This document shows positions 52,892 through 60,932 of a stretch of DNA of 64,000 bases, piece after piece. The stretch lies in the NCBI RefSeq assembly GCF_003434055.1, contig NZ_QVEX01000001.1:1117824-1181823 (forward strand), in the 5' to 3' direction. Below the pieces are notes generated by a model. That model had not been told where the DNA came from. It did no database searches and worked only from the letters and a program-made list of their open reading frames with translations. Numbering within the stretch: position 1 is the stretch's first letter; every line of letters begins with the position of its first letter. Made by a program: the position numbers and the translations under genes. The DNA comes from Enterocloster aldenensis. GTDB lineage: Bacteria; Bacillota; Clostridia; Lachnospirales; Lachnospiraceae.

Positions 52892-54104
52892 CAACCTCTT
52901 TTTCCTGATACTTGTAAGGGATATAAAATTCCTTATGTCCCAGGACCTCGCTCTTCGTGGGTGTGCCTCCGGCTGTTCCAGCCACATATGCAGCCAGGTC
53001 AAGGGCCATCTCCTTCTGGCTCATCCCTCCATACAGGATAGGGCTTGCATCGAAGTCCATGTCCTCCTCCATGCGGCTGAATGTCTCATGGTTTCCCGTA
53101 ATCTTGATACAGGGCGCAACCGCGCTTCCCACCACATTGCCCCTGCCTGTTACCAGGAACACGATGTGGGCGCCGCAGCTGATCAGGTCCATAAGGCCCT
53201 CATTGTCATTGGGGTTGGTGATTCCAAACTGCATGAAGTGGGGGTCCGGCGTGGAATCCAGCAGCCACAGGCCGCCGTGCTTCGGTGGGACCGAAACCTT
53301 CAGCACGCCTTCAATGGGTCGGGAACCGCTTTTAATCACAGCTCCCATGCTCTTTTCCTCAATGGTGGACAGGCCTCCGGCAAAGTTCCCGGGGCTGACC
53401 GAATACTGGCGCACGGATTTGCAGTAATCCAGGGCCTTGTCGTAGGTATAGCGCAGTTCCCTTGCAGCCTCCGGGTTTGCCGCCCTGCCCACCAAAAGCC
53501 CGTCCAGTCCGATGGCCTCCACAATCTCCTCAAATATGGCGCAGCCGCCCAGGTCCACCAGACGGTCAAAGAAACGCCCAACCACGACATTGCCCGCCAG
53601 GCCGCTGGTATAATCGCTGCCTCCGCACTCCGCGCCGATGACCAGGTCTTTGAACCCCATCCTTACCCGCGGGGTGTGCTTAAGCCGCTCCAGGGCTTCC
53701 CCGACCCAGGCCGTTCCTTTTGTGACCGCTGGTTTCGTCCCGCCCTCCTGCTGTATGAACATCCAGGAAGCTTCCTTGCCCTCTTTGACCGCCACGTCCG
53801 CCAGCCACTGGGGCTGTATGTATTCACAGCCCAGTCCCACGGTCAGCACGGCGCCCACATTGGGATGCTTTATAAGGCTAATCAGCAGGTCCACCGCATA
53901 CTGGTTGTCGGTACACCCGTCAAAGCCCACCAGCTCCACATCCGGATGCCCGGACTCCTCCACAATCCTCCTGGCCACGAACTCCGAGCATTTGACCGTA
54001 TAGATGACCAGCACCCGGTTACGTATCCCGGGCGCCCCGTGCTTTCTCCCATAGCCCTGCCATGACCACTCCGTCAGTTCCATTCTCTTTTCCTCACTAC
54101 TCAT
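52860..54104 (-). CDS. UxaA-family dehydratase, large subunit (altronate dehydratase-like)
   Basis: The 414-residue protein matches the C-terminal catalytic part of altronate/galactarate dehydratases. It has GYGRKHGAPGIRNRVLVIYT near the start, VGFDGCTDNQYAVD, TVGLGCEYIQP, IGAECGGSDYTSGLAGNVVVG and FLVTGRGNVVGSAVAPCIKI. The cysteines probably hold an iron centre. The N-terminal SAF part is a separate gene just upstream, overlapping by 8 bases at this start; ATG at 54083, behind GAGG, is an alternative. Altronate or another uronate-derived aldonate is the likely substrate. Split SuyAB-type sulfolyases share this architecture, so a different acid cannot be excluded. Confidence 0.88.
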   Translation of the reverse strand: MSSEEKRMELTEWSWQGYGRKHGAPGIRNRVLVIYTVKCSEFVARRIVEESGHPDVELVGFDGCTDNQYAVDLLISLIKHPNVGAVLTVGLGCEYIQPQWLADVAVKEGKEASWMFIQQEGGTKPAVTKGTAWVGEALERLKHTPRVRMGFKDLVIGAECGGSDYTSGLAGNVVVGRFFDRLVDLGGCAIFEEIVEAIGLDGLLVGRAANPEAARELRYTYDKALDYCKSVRQYSVSPGNFAGGLSTIEEKSMGAVIKSGSRPIEGVLKVSVPPKHGGLWLLDSTPDPHFMQFGITNPNDNEGLMDLISCGAHIVFLVTGRGNVVGSAVAPCIKITGNHETFSRMEEDMDFDASPILYGGMSQKEMALDLAAYVAGTAGGTPTKSEVLGHKEFYIPYKYQEKEVAYKRACEGSV

Positions 54105-54435
54105 ATTTAGTATCCTTTGGCGCACCGGTCCGGACGTCCAGGTGGCTGGACCGTTCGTCATAGATGCTCTGCATCACGTGGAGATGGACCCAGCTTCCCT
54201 TAGGTATGTCCGCCGTGGCACGCCCAATCACAACGCCGTATTTTATAATATGCCCGCCTGCCCCTATATCCTTAAGGGCAATCTTATGTCCGGCAGGAAT
54301 ATCCGCTGCCGCCTTGATGGATCCCTCACCGCAGTCTCCGGTCAGTCCGGCCTCCTGCCCCGCCTTAATCCCGGCCAGGGCAGTGGCCACATTATCCCCA
54401 AGGTCAATCTGAAACGCCTTAATCTCTTTTTCCAT
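54097..54435 (-). CDS. UxaA-family dehydratase, small subunit (SAF domain)
   Basis: The 112-residue protein is a stand-alone SAF domain with DNVATALAGIKAGQEAG, ADIPAGHKIALKDIGAGG, and YGVVIGRATADIPKGSWVHL followed by the conserved HVMQS. This is the N-terminal domain of UxaA, encoded separately here. It partners with the large subunit whose gene overlaps it. The site before ATG 54435 is weak, so translation may rely on coupling with the upstream RraA-type gene, 26 bases away. Confidence 0.9.
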   Translation of the reverse strand: MEKEIKAFQIDLGDNVATALAGIKAGQEAGLTGDCGEGSIKAAADIPAGHKIALKDIGAGGHIIKYGVVIGRATADIPKGSWVHLHVMQSIYDERSSHLDVRTGAPKDTKYE

Positions 54436-54461
54436 ATAAAACCTATGCCCCCGGATTTCCT

Positions 54462-55169
54462 TTACAGTATTCCAAATTCCGCAAATGCGTCGGTAGCCGA
54501 CATGCCGCCCTCGATGGCCCGGCGCACGGTCTTCTCTCCAGCCGCCTTAATGAGGGCCTTTTCAATCACCTCGTCCTTGACCTCAGCCGGAATAATCAGG
54601 ACGCCGTCAATGTCGCCGAATACAAGGTCGCCGTCATGGATGGTCACCTGGCCGATCTCGATGGTGCAGCGGTAATCGCATACATAGGTGCGGACCGAGG
54701 AATCCTGCGCCCAGCACTGTGTACAGAATACAGGGAAATTCTGCTCCAGCACCTGGGGCGTATCCCTGCTGTAGCCATCCAGCACAGCGCCCACTGCCCC
54801 TCTTGCCTTGGCAGTCGCTGTCAGCAGTTCTCCCCACAGAGCGCTGTGATGGGCGCCAGTGGCAATGTAGATGTCACCCTGCCTTAACTGGTCCAGGGCC
54901 TCGGTCAGATAGCCAAAGGGTTTTTTAGGACTGTCAAATACATCGTTTTCCAGGACCGTACACGCATACCCGGCCAGCTTCAGACGGTTGTCCGGCTGGC
55001 TGCGGTCAATGAACGCGTCCGCCGGCACCAGGGCCTCCAGGGGCCGGATGGCGGCCGGAAGGAACTGGTGCTTATATCCCATCTGGTCCAGGATATCACC
55101 CACCACGGGGGTGTAGAGTTTTTCTTTCATCAGATCAAATAATTCTTTGTCATCATTCCATTGTGCCAT
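54462..55169 (-). CDS. RraA-family protein, probable class II 4-hydroxy-2-oxoacid aldolase
   Basis: ATG at 55169 follows GGAGG by 8 bases. The 235-residue protein has the RraA/HMG-aldolase fold: PVVGDILDQMGYKHQFLPA, GDIYIATGAHHSALWGELL, and GAVGAVLDGYSRDTPQVLE. The Arg-Asp pair that binds metal and substrate in true HMG/CHA aldolases is present, so enzymatic activity is expected rather than the RNase-E-inhibitor role of E. coli RraA. In this operon it could split the 2-keto-3-deoxy acid made by the UxaA pair into pyruvate and an aldehyde. That role is inference. Confidence 0.87.
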   Translation of the reverse strand: MAQWNDDKELFDLMKEKLYTPVVGDILDQMGYKHQFLPAAIRPLEALVPADAFIDRSQPDNRLKLAGYACTVLENDVFDSPKKPFGYLTEALDQLRQGDIYIATGAHHSALWGELLTATAKARGAVGAVLDGYSRDTPQVLEQNFPVFCTQCWAQDSSVRTYVCDYRCTIEIGQVTIHDGDLVFGDIDGVLIIPAEVKDEVIEKALIKAAGEKTVRRAIEGGMSATDAFAEFGIL

Positions 55170-55210
55170 GATATATTCCTCCATTCGAAACCTTATACTT
55201 AACCGTTATA

Positions 55211-56512
55211 TTAAATCGCCATATTAGGGAGCCACATAAAGCTCTGCGGGAAGTAAGTAAGAATGATCAGCGCAATGCCCATTACAATGTAAAATGGAAT
55301 CATTGATTTTGCCAGCTTCTCAATCTTAATACCCGAGATGGCGCTTCCGATAAACAGGGTGGAGCCCACCGGAGGCGTCAGGAGGCCGATACCAAGGTTC
55401 AGCACCATTACCACGCCCAGGTGGATGGGTGATAACCCAAGGGACATCCAGATTGGAAGGATGACCGGTGTCAGCATCAGGATCAGGCAGGCCATCTCAA
55501 TCATGCAGCCCAGAAGCAGCATCAGGATGTTCAGCATGATGAGGATTAAAATCTTATTGTCCGTCAGGCCGAATAAGGCTTCGGATACAATGGACGGCAC
55601 CTTAAGGTAGGTCAGAAGGTATGTAAACGCGCCTGATACGCCAAGAAGAATCAGCACCTTCCCAAGTGTCATGGTAACGTTGTTGAAAATATGGGGTATA
55701 TCCTTAAAGCCGAACCCTTTGTAAATAAACAGGCCCACCACCAGGGACCACACCACTGCGCAGGCAGCTGATTCCGTTGTGGTAAACACGCCCGTGATAA
55801 CGCCCACCACCACGAACAGGACGGAGAGCATGCCCCAGACAGCCCTGCTGAACGCCCGCAGACAGGCCCTCAGGTCAAACCTTCCCGTTACAGGATAGTT
55901 CATTTTAACAGACACATAGTAAGAATATACCATCAATACAACGGACAGCACCGCGCCGGGAACATAACCTGCCAGAAACAGCTGGCCGATGGAAACGCTT
56001 GTGACGCCGGACGCTGCCAGGGTAAAGATGACCATGTTCTGGCTGGGAGGCACCAGGATGCCTTCCACGGAGCTTGCCATGGTAAGACAGGTGGCAAAAT
56101 CCCTGTCATATCCCTGGTCCTCCATCATCTTAATCTCAATGGGACCCAGGGACGCGCAGTCAGCCGAGGAGGAGCCGGAGATGCCTCCGAAGAAAAAGGA
56201 GGCAACCACATTGACCATGGCAGCGCCGCCCCTGAACCAGCCTACCAGTTCCTTCGAAAAATCAATCAGGGTATCCGTTATCCCGCCCGCGCTCATAAGT
56301 TCTCCCATCAGGATGAAGAAGGGGACTGCCAGCAGCGTATAGGAGTTCAGGTTCCCCACAAACTTAAGGGCCATCTGCATGGGATTGATGCCCAGGTAAA
56401 AGAAATCAGCCAGGGAGGCGATACCGATGGCGTATACAATGGGCACCCTCAGGAATACCAGGACAAGGAACAGACCTATTAATAACAATGTTGCAGCAAC
56501 TGTTGTACTCAT
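55211..56512 (-). CDS. TRAP transporter large permease (DctM type)
   Basis: The 433-residue membrane protein has the DctM architecture of about 12 helices with the family motifs VPFFILMGELMSAGGITDTL, FFGGISGSSSADCASLGPI and VVMVLNLGIGLLTPPVGSTL. It couples Na+ or H+ entry to uptake of an acidic substrate. ATG at 56512 overlaps the DctQ stop as TGATG; a GTG at 56515 is the alternative start. TRAP systems of this type often carry C4-dicarboxylates or uronates; the operon points to a uronate or aldarate. Confidence 0.95.
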   Translation of the reverse strand: MSTTVAATLLLIGLFLVLVFLRVPIVYAIGIASLADFFYLGINPMQMALKFVGNLNSYTLLAVPFFILMGELMSAGGITDTLIDFSKELVGWFRGGAAMVNVVASFFFGGISGSSSADCASLGPIEIKMMEDQGYDRDFATCLTMASSVEGILVPPSQNMVIFTLAASGVTSVSIGQLFLAGYVPGAVLSVVLMVYSYYVSVKMNYPVTGRFDLRACLRAFSRAVWGMLSVLFVVVGVITGVFTTTESAACAVVWSLVVGLFIYKGFGFKDIPHIFNNVTMTLGKVLILLGVSGAFTYLLTYLKVPSIVSEALFGLTDNKILILIMLNILMLLLGCMIEMACLILMLTPVILPIWMSLGLSPIHLGVVMVLNLGIGLLTPPVGSTLFIGSAISGIKIEKLAKSMIPFYIVMGIALIILTYFPQSFMWLPNMAI

Positions 56513-57003
56513 CACTCACCAATCCTCCTTGTCCACTGTGTAATCAATGCCAGAATATACAGGACCCCTGTCACCGGCAGGGACAGGTACATCCACGCAT
56601 AGGGAATATTGACGCCTGCCATGGTATTGGTCCTGGCCTGCTGCATCAGCTGTCTGCCGTACACAAACATGAACACGGCAAAGGCAAAGATGCATGCGGT
56701 TGCAAGCAGGTCCGTCACAAGAAGGGCGCCCTTTCCCATCTTCTCATCAAACATGGTCACTTTCAGATGTTCATCCGTGCGGAGCACCAGGGAAGAACCA
56801 AGGATGCTCATCCAGGTCAGCAGGAACAGGGACATGGGTTCCCCCCACATCGGGGATTTATGTATGAAATACCGTCCCACAAAAATATAAAACACGATTG
56901 CCACCAGGGCGCCCAGCATAAGGACGCAGATATGTTTTACAATTCCGAATACAACCCGGTCCACTGACTCCCATAATTTTTTGAATTTTTTCAGTTCGTT
57001 CAT
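56512..57003 (-). CDS. TRAP transporter small permease (DctQ type)
   Basis: The 163-residue protein has four hydrophobic helices (about 20-42, 57-75, 90-112 and 132-152). The central WGEPMSLFLLTWMSILGSSL segment, with its Glu and Trp, is the DctQ hallmark. It forms a complex with DctM, whose gene overlaps it. It lies 93 bases downstream of the binding-protein gene, with a hairpin between them that could lower its expression relative to the binding protein. Confidence 0.93.
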   Translation of the reverse strand: MNELKKFKKLWESVDRVVFGIVKHICVLMLGALVAIVFYIFVGRYFIHKSPMWGEPMSLFLLTWMSILGSSLVLRTDEHLKVTMFDEKMGKGALLVTDLLATACIFAFAVFMFVYGRQLMQQARTNTMAGVNIPYAWMYLSLPVTGVLYILALITQWTRRIGE

Positions 57004-57020
57004 AAATTTTCCTTTTCTTT

Positions 57021-57058
57021 CAAAGAAAAGGGTGCTGCCGGGATTATCCGCAGCACCC
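57021..57058 (-). terminator. Attenuator hairpin between dctP- and dctQ-like genes
   Basis: On the minus strand GGGTGCTGC pairs with GCAGCACCC (9 base pairs, 11-base loop, 57030-57058), followed by TTTTCTTTG. It lies between the stop of the binding-protein gene and the DctQ-type start, where partial termination would give more binding protein than permease. Confidence 0.85.
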
Positions 57059-57096
57059 TTTTACAGTTATTCACGCACCGTCAGGATCATCTCTGA

Positions 57097-58215
57097 TTAA
57101 TACTCTGCATTCCTAATCTTTTCAATGATTGCCTGTGAATCTGCATCATAGGAAGAGTAAACGCTCTCACATGCTTCTGACCACTTGTCCAGGTCGGCAA
57201 CCTCCAGCTTTGTGACGCCTTTTTCCTCAAAGCTGTCAAAGGTGGCCTGGATTTTCTCCTGGTTGTACTCATAACAGGTCCTGCCTGCTGCCTCGGCCGC
57301 TTCCTTCATCCAGCCCTGCTGCTCTTCTGTCATGGAGTTCCATCTGTCCTTGTTCATCAGGATCACGCCGCAGCCAAAGGTATGTGCATCCGGAATGAAA
57401 TAAGGCGCAACCTCGTTATAGGAATTAGCCATGTAGTTAATCACGTCATTCTCTGCCCCGTCAACAACCCCTGACTGTAAAGAAGTGTAAAGCTCGGAGT
57501 ATGCAATGGGTGTTGCGGATGCCTTTAATGCCGTCATGGTATTTACCATCAGGTCTGTCTCCGGAACCCTCATCTTTAAGCCGTTCATCATATCCAGTGA
57601 GAACTCAGAAGGGCTGCCTAACTTCTTATATGTATTTTCCGTGATGAACATGTGTCTCGGTCCCTCTGTGAGCCAGCCCAGGGCCACATAACCGCAGTCC
57701 GCCTCGTCAACAGATGCCAGTAATTCCTGGCCCAGGCTGCTGACCGCCATCTCCTGGAACTGATCCATGTCCTTAAACAGGAAAGGAAGTCCGCTCAGGC
57801 TAATCTTATCCGCGCCGTAATTAGAAAGGGAGGACGCATTTCCCCTGAATATGTCAAGGGTGCCCATCTGGATTCCCTGCATGCTCTCTTTTTCATTGCC
57901 AAGCGTGCCATTGAGATAAAGCTCAACCGTAATCTGTCCGCCGGACAGTTCCTCAATTTTTTTGGCAAACTCCTTTGCTCCCACGGTGGCGCCGTAGTCC
58001 TCGCCGTTTACCTCGCTCCATGTAAGCTTGATGCTGTCGCCGCTTGCCGCCGCTGCAGGCGCTCCTGTCTCTTCCTTCTTAGCATCCCCTGCTTCTTTTG
58101 CCGCCTCTGTCCCAGCCGCAGCTGTGGTATCTGTCTTTCCTGAACCGGAACCGCATGCTGCCAGCGACATTGCGGTGAAAGCTGCCATGGTAATTGCAAA
58201 TAAAGTTTTTTTCAT
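57097..58215 (-). CDS. TRAP transporter substrate-binding lipoprotein (DctP type)
   Basis: ATG at 58215 follows GGAGGG by about 9 bases, and the long frame further upstream is spurious. The 372-residue protein has a lipoprotein signal (MAAFTAMSLAACGSGSG, Cys near residue 21), a low-complexity linker, and the DctP fold: NGTLGNEKESMQGIQMG, LKMRVPETDLMVNTMTALKA with the carboxylate-binding Arg, and PIAYSELYTSLQSGVVDGAEN. It captures an acidic sugar for DctQM. It is the first gene of an operon that continues into the dehydratase and isomerase genes. Confidence 0.95.
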   Translation of the reverse strand: MKKTLFAITMAAFTAMSLAACGSGSGKTDTTAAAGTEAAKEAGDAKKEETGAPAAAASGDSIKLTWSEVNGEDYGATVGAKEFAKKIEELSGGQITVELYLNGTLGNEKESMQGIQMGTLDIFRGNASSLSNYGADKISLSGLPFLFKDMDQFQEMAVSSLGQELLASVDEADCGYVALGWLTEGPRHMFITENTYKKLGSPSEFSLDMMNGLKMRVPETDLMVNTMTALKASATPIAYSELYTSLQSGVVDGAENDVINYMANSYNEVAPYFIPDAHTFGCGVILMNKDRWNSMTEEQQGWMKEAAEAAGRTCYEYNQEKIQATFDSFEEKGVTKLEVADLDKWSEACESVYSSYDADSQAIIEKIRNAEY

Positions 58216-58237
58216 GTTCTGTACCCTCCTAAAATTT

Positions 58238-58253
58238 ACAAAAACGTTTTTGT
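58238..58253. promoter_or_regulatory. LacI-type operator O1 (dctP side)
   Basis: ACAAAAACGTTTTTGT is a perfect 16-base palindrome with the central CG typical of LacI-family sites. It lies about 20 to 35 bases downstream of the predicted start of dctP transcription, where bound repressor would block elongation. Confidence 0.8.
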
Positions 58254-58279
58254 TATTGCGTATAGTATTTTCATGATTT

Positions 58280-58308
58280 AGCATACCACCATTAAAATAC
58301 TTTGTCAA
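58280..58308 (-). promoter_or_regulatory. Sigma-A promoter of the TRAP/uronate operon
   Basis: On the minus strand a perfect TTGACA (58303-58308) and TATGCT (58280-58285) are 17 bases apart, 65 bases upstream of the dctP-like start. Confidence 0.85.
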
Positions 58309-58416
58309 TCCGCAGGAGGTTTTAGTTTGTTTAGTTGATATTTTAGTAAAAATAGCACAAAATATCCGGATTTTTTTCACCATAATCACAGTTCGAAACT
58401 AAACTTTATTCCTTCC

Positions 58417-58445
58417 TTTACTTTCCCTCCCCTTGTTGCTATAAT
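58417..58445 (+). promoter_or_regulatory. Sigma-A promoter of the enolase-superfamily gene
   Basis: TTTACT (58417-58422) and a perfect TATAAT (58440-58445) are 17 bases apart, 62 bases upstream of the start at 58507. Confidence 0.7.
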
Positions 58446-58450
58446 TTTCT

Positions 58451-58460
58451 AAAACGTTTT
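58451..58460. promoter_or_regulatory. LacI-type operator O2 (enolase-superfamily gene side)
   Basis: AAAACGTTTT repeats the 10-base core of O1 and covers the predicted transcription start of the plus-strand gene. Its centre is 210 bases from that of O1. Confidence 0.75.
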
Positions 58461-58506
58461 TTTAGTCATTTATGCGTTAAATATCCATATTGGAGGTAAT
58501 ATTTGT

Positions 58507-59631
58507 ATGATTATTACAAGATTTGAGAGTTGGTGGGTAGAAAGAGGAAAATGCCTCTTTGACGAACGGCGCCAGGGCGGTGCAAAGATGGGCTGGGATG
58601 TGATTGTCATCAAGCTTACCACCGACACGGGCGTGGAAGGGATTGCCACCTGCATGGCGGCGAGAAGCGGGGCGGTCAGCGAATCCTATCTGCAGGAAAG
58701 CATTGCCCCTGTTGTATTAGGAAGGGACCCCCATGACAGGGAAGCCATCTTCCAGGAACTCTGGGTCATTGACCGGCACGAAGCATTTTTCCCTGTATTC
58801 CTGCCCGGTCCCGTGGATGTGGCACTGTGGGATATCTGCGCCAAGGAAGCCGGGCTTCCCTTATATAAGTACATCGGCGCTTACCGCAGCAGCCTGCCTG
58901 TATATGCCAGCAGTAATTTCTTAAGTTCCGTCCAGGACTATGTGGACGAGGCCCTCTATTACAAGAGCAGGGGAATCAAGGGCTACAAGGCCCATCCCGC
59001 CGGACCCGCGGAGTTTGACATGAAAGTCCACGCAGCCGTCAGGGAAGCGGTGGGCGAAGATTTCGTGCTGATGACCGACCCCGTGGGAGACTATACCCTG
59101 GACGAGGCCATACGGGTAGGGCGGCAGCTTGAAAAGCTGGATTATAAATGGTTCGAGGAGCCGTTCCGCGACTTTGAGCTTTACAAATACACGGAACTCT
59201 GCCGCACCCTGGATATTCCCATCGCCGCAACAGAAACCACACGCGGCTGTCACTGGGGCGTGGCCCAGGTCATTGCGCAAAGGGCTGCCGATATTGTCCG
59301 GGCCGACGTAAGCTGGAAGGACGGCATCACCGGAACATTGAAAATCGCACATATGGCCGAAGGTTTTGGCCTGAACTGTGAAATCCATACAACTACCATG
59401 AACTATATGGATATGGCCAACCTTCACGTCAGCTGTGCGATTAAGAACTGCGGATATTTTGAATATTTCGTGCCGGAGGACAATTACCGCTTCCCCATGA
59501 AGGGCGACCTTCCCATTGATGGAAACGGCATCATCCACGTGCCGGACAAGCCGGGCGTAGGGGCTGAGCTTGACTGGGAACTGATCCAGTCCGCCTGCCA
59601 TAATTATATCTGCCAGGAGTATGGGAAATAG
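58507..59631 (+). CDS. Enolase-superfamily acid-sugar dehydratase (mandelate racemase/MLE family)
   Basis: ATG at 58507 follows GGAGG. The 374-residue protein has the capping domain at its N-terminus and a barrel with GIKGYKAHPAG (catalytic lysine region), metal ligands in VLMTDPVGDY, YKWFEEPFRD and IAATETTRGC, and the catalytic-base His in NCEIHTTTMNY. These enzymes dehydrate aldonates or aldarates to 2-keto-3-deoxy acids. The precise substrate cannot be assigned; its partner genes suggest a mannonate, gluconate or aldarate. It is divergent to the TRAP operon and shares control by LacI-type operators. A convergent LacI gene follows 110 bases later. Confidence 0.9.
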   Translation: MIITRFESWWVERGKCLFDERRQGGAKMGWDVIVIKLTTDTGVEGIATCMAARSGAVSESYLQESIAPVVLGRDPHDREAIFQELWVIDRHEAFFPVFLPGPVDVALWDICAKEAGLPLYKYIGAYRSSLPVYASSNFLSSVQDYVDEALYYKSRGIKGYKAHPAGPAEFDMKVHAAVREAVGEDFVLMTDPVGDYTLDEAIRVGRQLEKLDYKWFEEPFRDFELYKYTELCRTLDIPIAATETTRGCHWGVAQVIAQRAADIVRADVSWKDGITGTLKIAHMAEGFGLNCEIHTTTMNYMDMANLHVSCAIKNCGYFEYFVPEDNYRFPMKGDLPIDGNGIIHVPDKPGVGAELDWELIQSACHNYICQEYGK

Positions 59632-59741
59632 AAGGGATATGAGGGGGAGGTTTTAGGGAACCTGGGCGCAGACCGCGGCAGTATCCTGTGGCAGCAGCTG
59701 GCCGCAGGCAACATGCAAAAGCGGCCGGCGGCCGCCAGTAT

Positions 59742-60815
59742 TCACAGAAACATATAGCGGTACTGCTCATGCTCATACATCACAAGGTTGCTCTTAAGCA
59801 CCACTTCGCTTCCCACGAATACCTTTTTCTGCTCCGGCACCTTGCCGCTGATCAGGTATTCAGCCAGGGTGCGTATGCCCACATATCCCTGGGCATAGGG
59901 GTTTTTCTGGATAACATTGTTAAGCACGGAGCGCCTGAGCCGTTTTGCCGTGACATCCGGCAGGTCGGAGCCCACCGCATATACCTTTCCAGCCTTTTTG
60001 CTCTCCTCCAGGGCCTGCCCCAGCATGACCGTGCCCTGGGAATATACGCTGCAGCACGCCGCCACATCCGGCCGCGTAAGTTTGTTGAAAATATTAAGAT
60101 AATTCTGCCGGTTAATGGAGTAGGAATAATCCTTGTACACCAGATTGGGGCAGCGGTTTTCAGCAAGATAATCATCAAAACCCTTTACTATAAGGGAGTG
60201 GGCATCCCATTTAGGATTGCCCGCACAGAGGAAAATGCTTCCGAATTCCGGAATCCGGTCAATAATCAGCTCCGCCATGGTCCGGCCTATGACATCATAT
60301 TCAGGCTGGATACAGCAAAGGCTGTCGCAGAGCTTGTTCTCCGAATTAATGCTCACCACGGATATATCCCTGTCATGTATGTCCTGCCAGTCCTGGGCCG
60401 CAGAAAACCCGTCCACATGCCCCACGGTGAGGATGCCGTCAATCCTGCGCTCCATGACAAGCTGTTTCAGCTTTGCAAATACTTCGTTCTTATCAGACTC
60501 ATAGTAAGGCAGCTCAATGCATTCAACATTGGCGTTGAGCTTGGACAGATAGTCATGGACCCCTCTCCACATGGGCTGGTAATAATATTTATTATCCCCT
60601 GCATCGCTGGGAAGCAGGATTGCAATCCGCTGGGTGCTGCGTTTCAGACTGGAGGCAAGGGTATTGGGCTGGTATCCCATCTCCTCGGCTGTCCTGCGGA
60701 TTTTTTCCCGGGTTTCATCGCTTACCCCCGCTTTTCCACTGAGGGCAAAATGCACTGAACTGATGGAAACGCCGGCCTTGGCCGCCACATCCCTGATTGT
60801 CACTTTTGTATTCAC
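59742..60815 (-). CDS. LacI-family transcriptional regulator
   Basis: The start is GTG at 60815 with AAAGGTG 8 bases upstream; upstream in-frame codons lack a site. The 357-residue protein begins with the LacI helix-turn-helix VTIRDVAAKAGVSISSVHFA and hinge LSGKAGVSDETREKIRRTA. A sugar-binding-protein-like effector domain follows, from RIAILLPSDAGDNKYYY. The recognition helix (SSVHFALS) differs from the usual TVSRVLN pattern, which may fit the unusually A/T-rich AAAACGTTTT operators in the dctP/dehydratase region. It probably represses both arms until a sugar acid or intermediate binds. Confidence 0.93.
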   Translation of the reverse strand: MNTKVTIRDVAAKAGVSISSVHFALSGKAGVSDETREKIRRTAEEMGYQPNTLASSLKRSTQRIAILLPSDAGDNKYYYQPMWRGVHDYLSKLNANVECIELPYYESDKNEVFAKLKQLVMERRIDGILTVGHVDGFSAAQDWQDIHDRDISVVSINSENKLCDSLCCIQPEYDVIGRTMAELIIDRIPEFGSIFLCAGNPKWDAHSLIVKGFDDYLAENRCPNLVYKDYSYSINRQNYLNIFNKLTRPDVAACCSVYSQGTVMLGQALEESKKAGKVYAVGSDLPDVTAKRLRRSVLNNVIQKNPYAQGYVGIRTLAEYLISGKVPEQKKVFVGSEVVLKSNLVMYEHEQYRYMFL

Positions 60816-60932
60816 GGCGCCGCACCTTTCAAAGAAAAAGTATCGCCTAGGGCCTGTTTGAAAATTCATGCCCTAAAACAATCACTGTTATTATACAACA
60901 AATATGGATTTATTTACAAGGAGGAACAAAAA

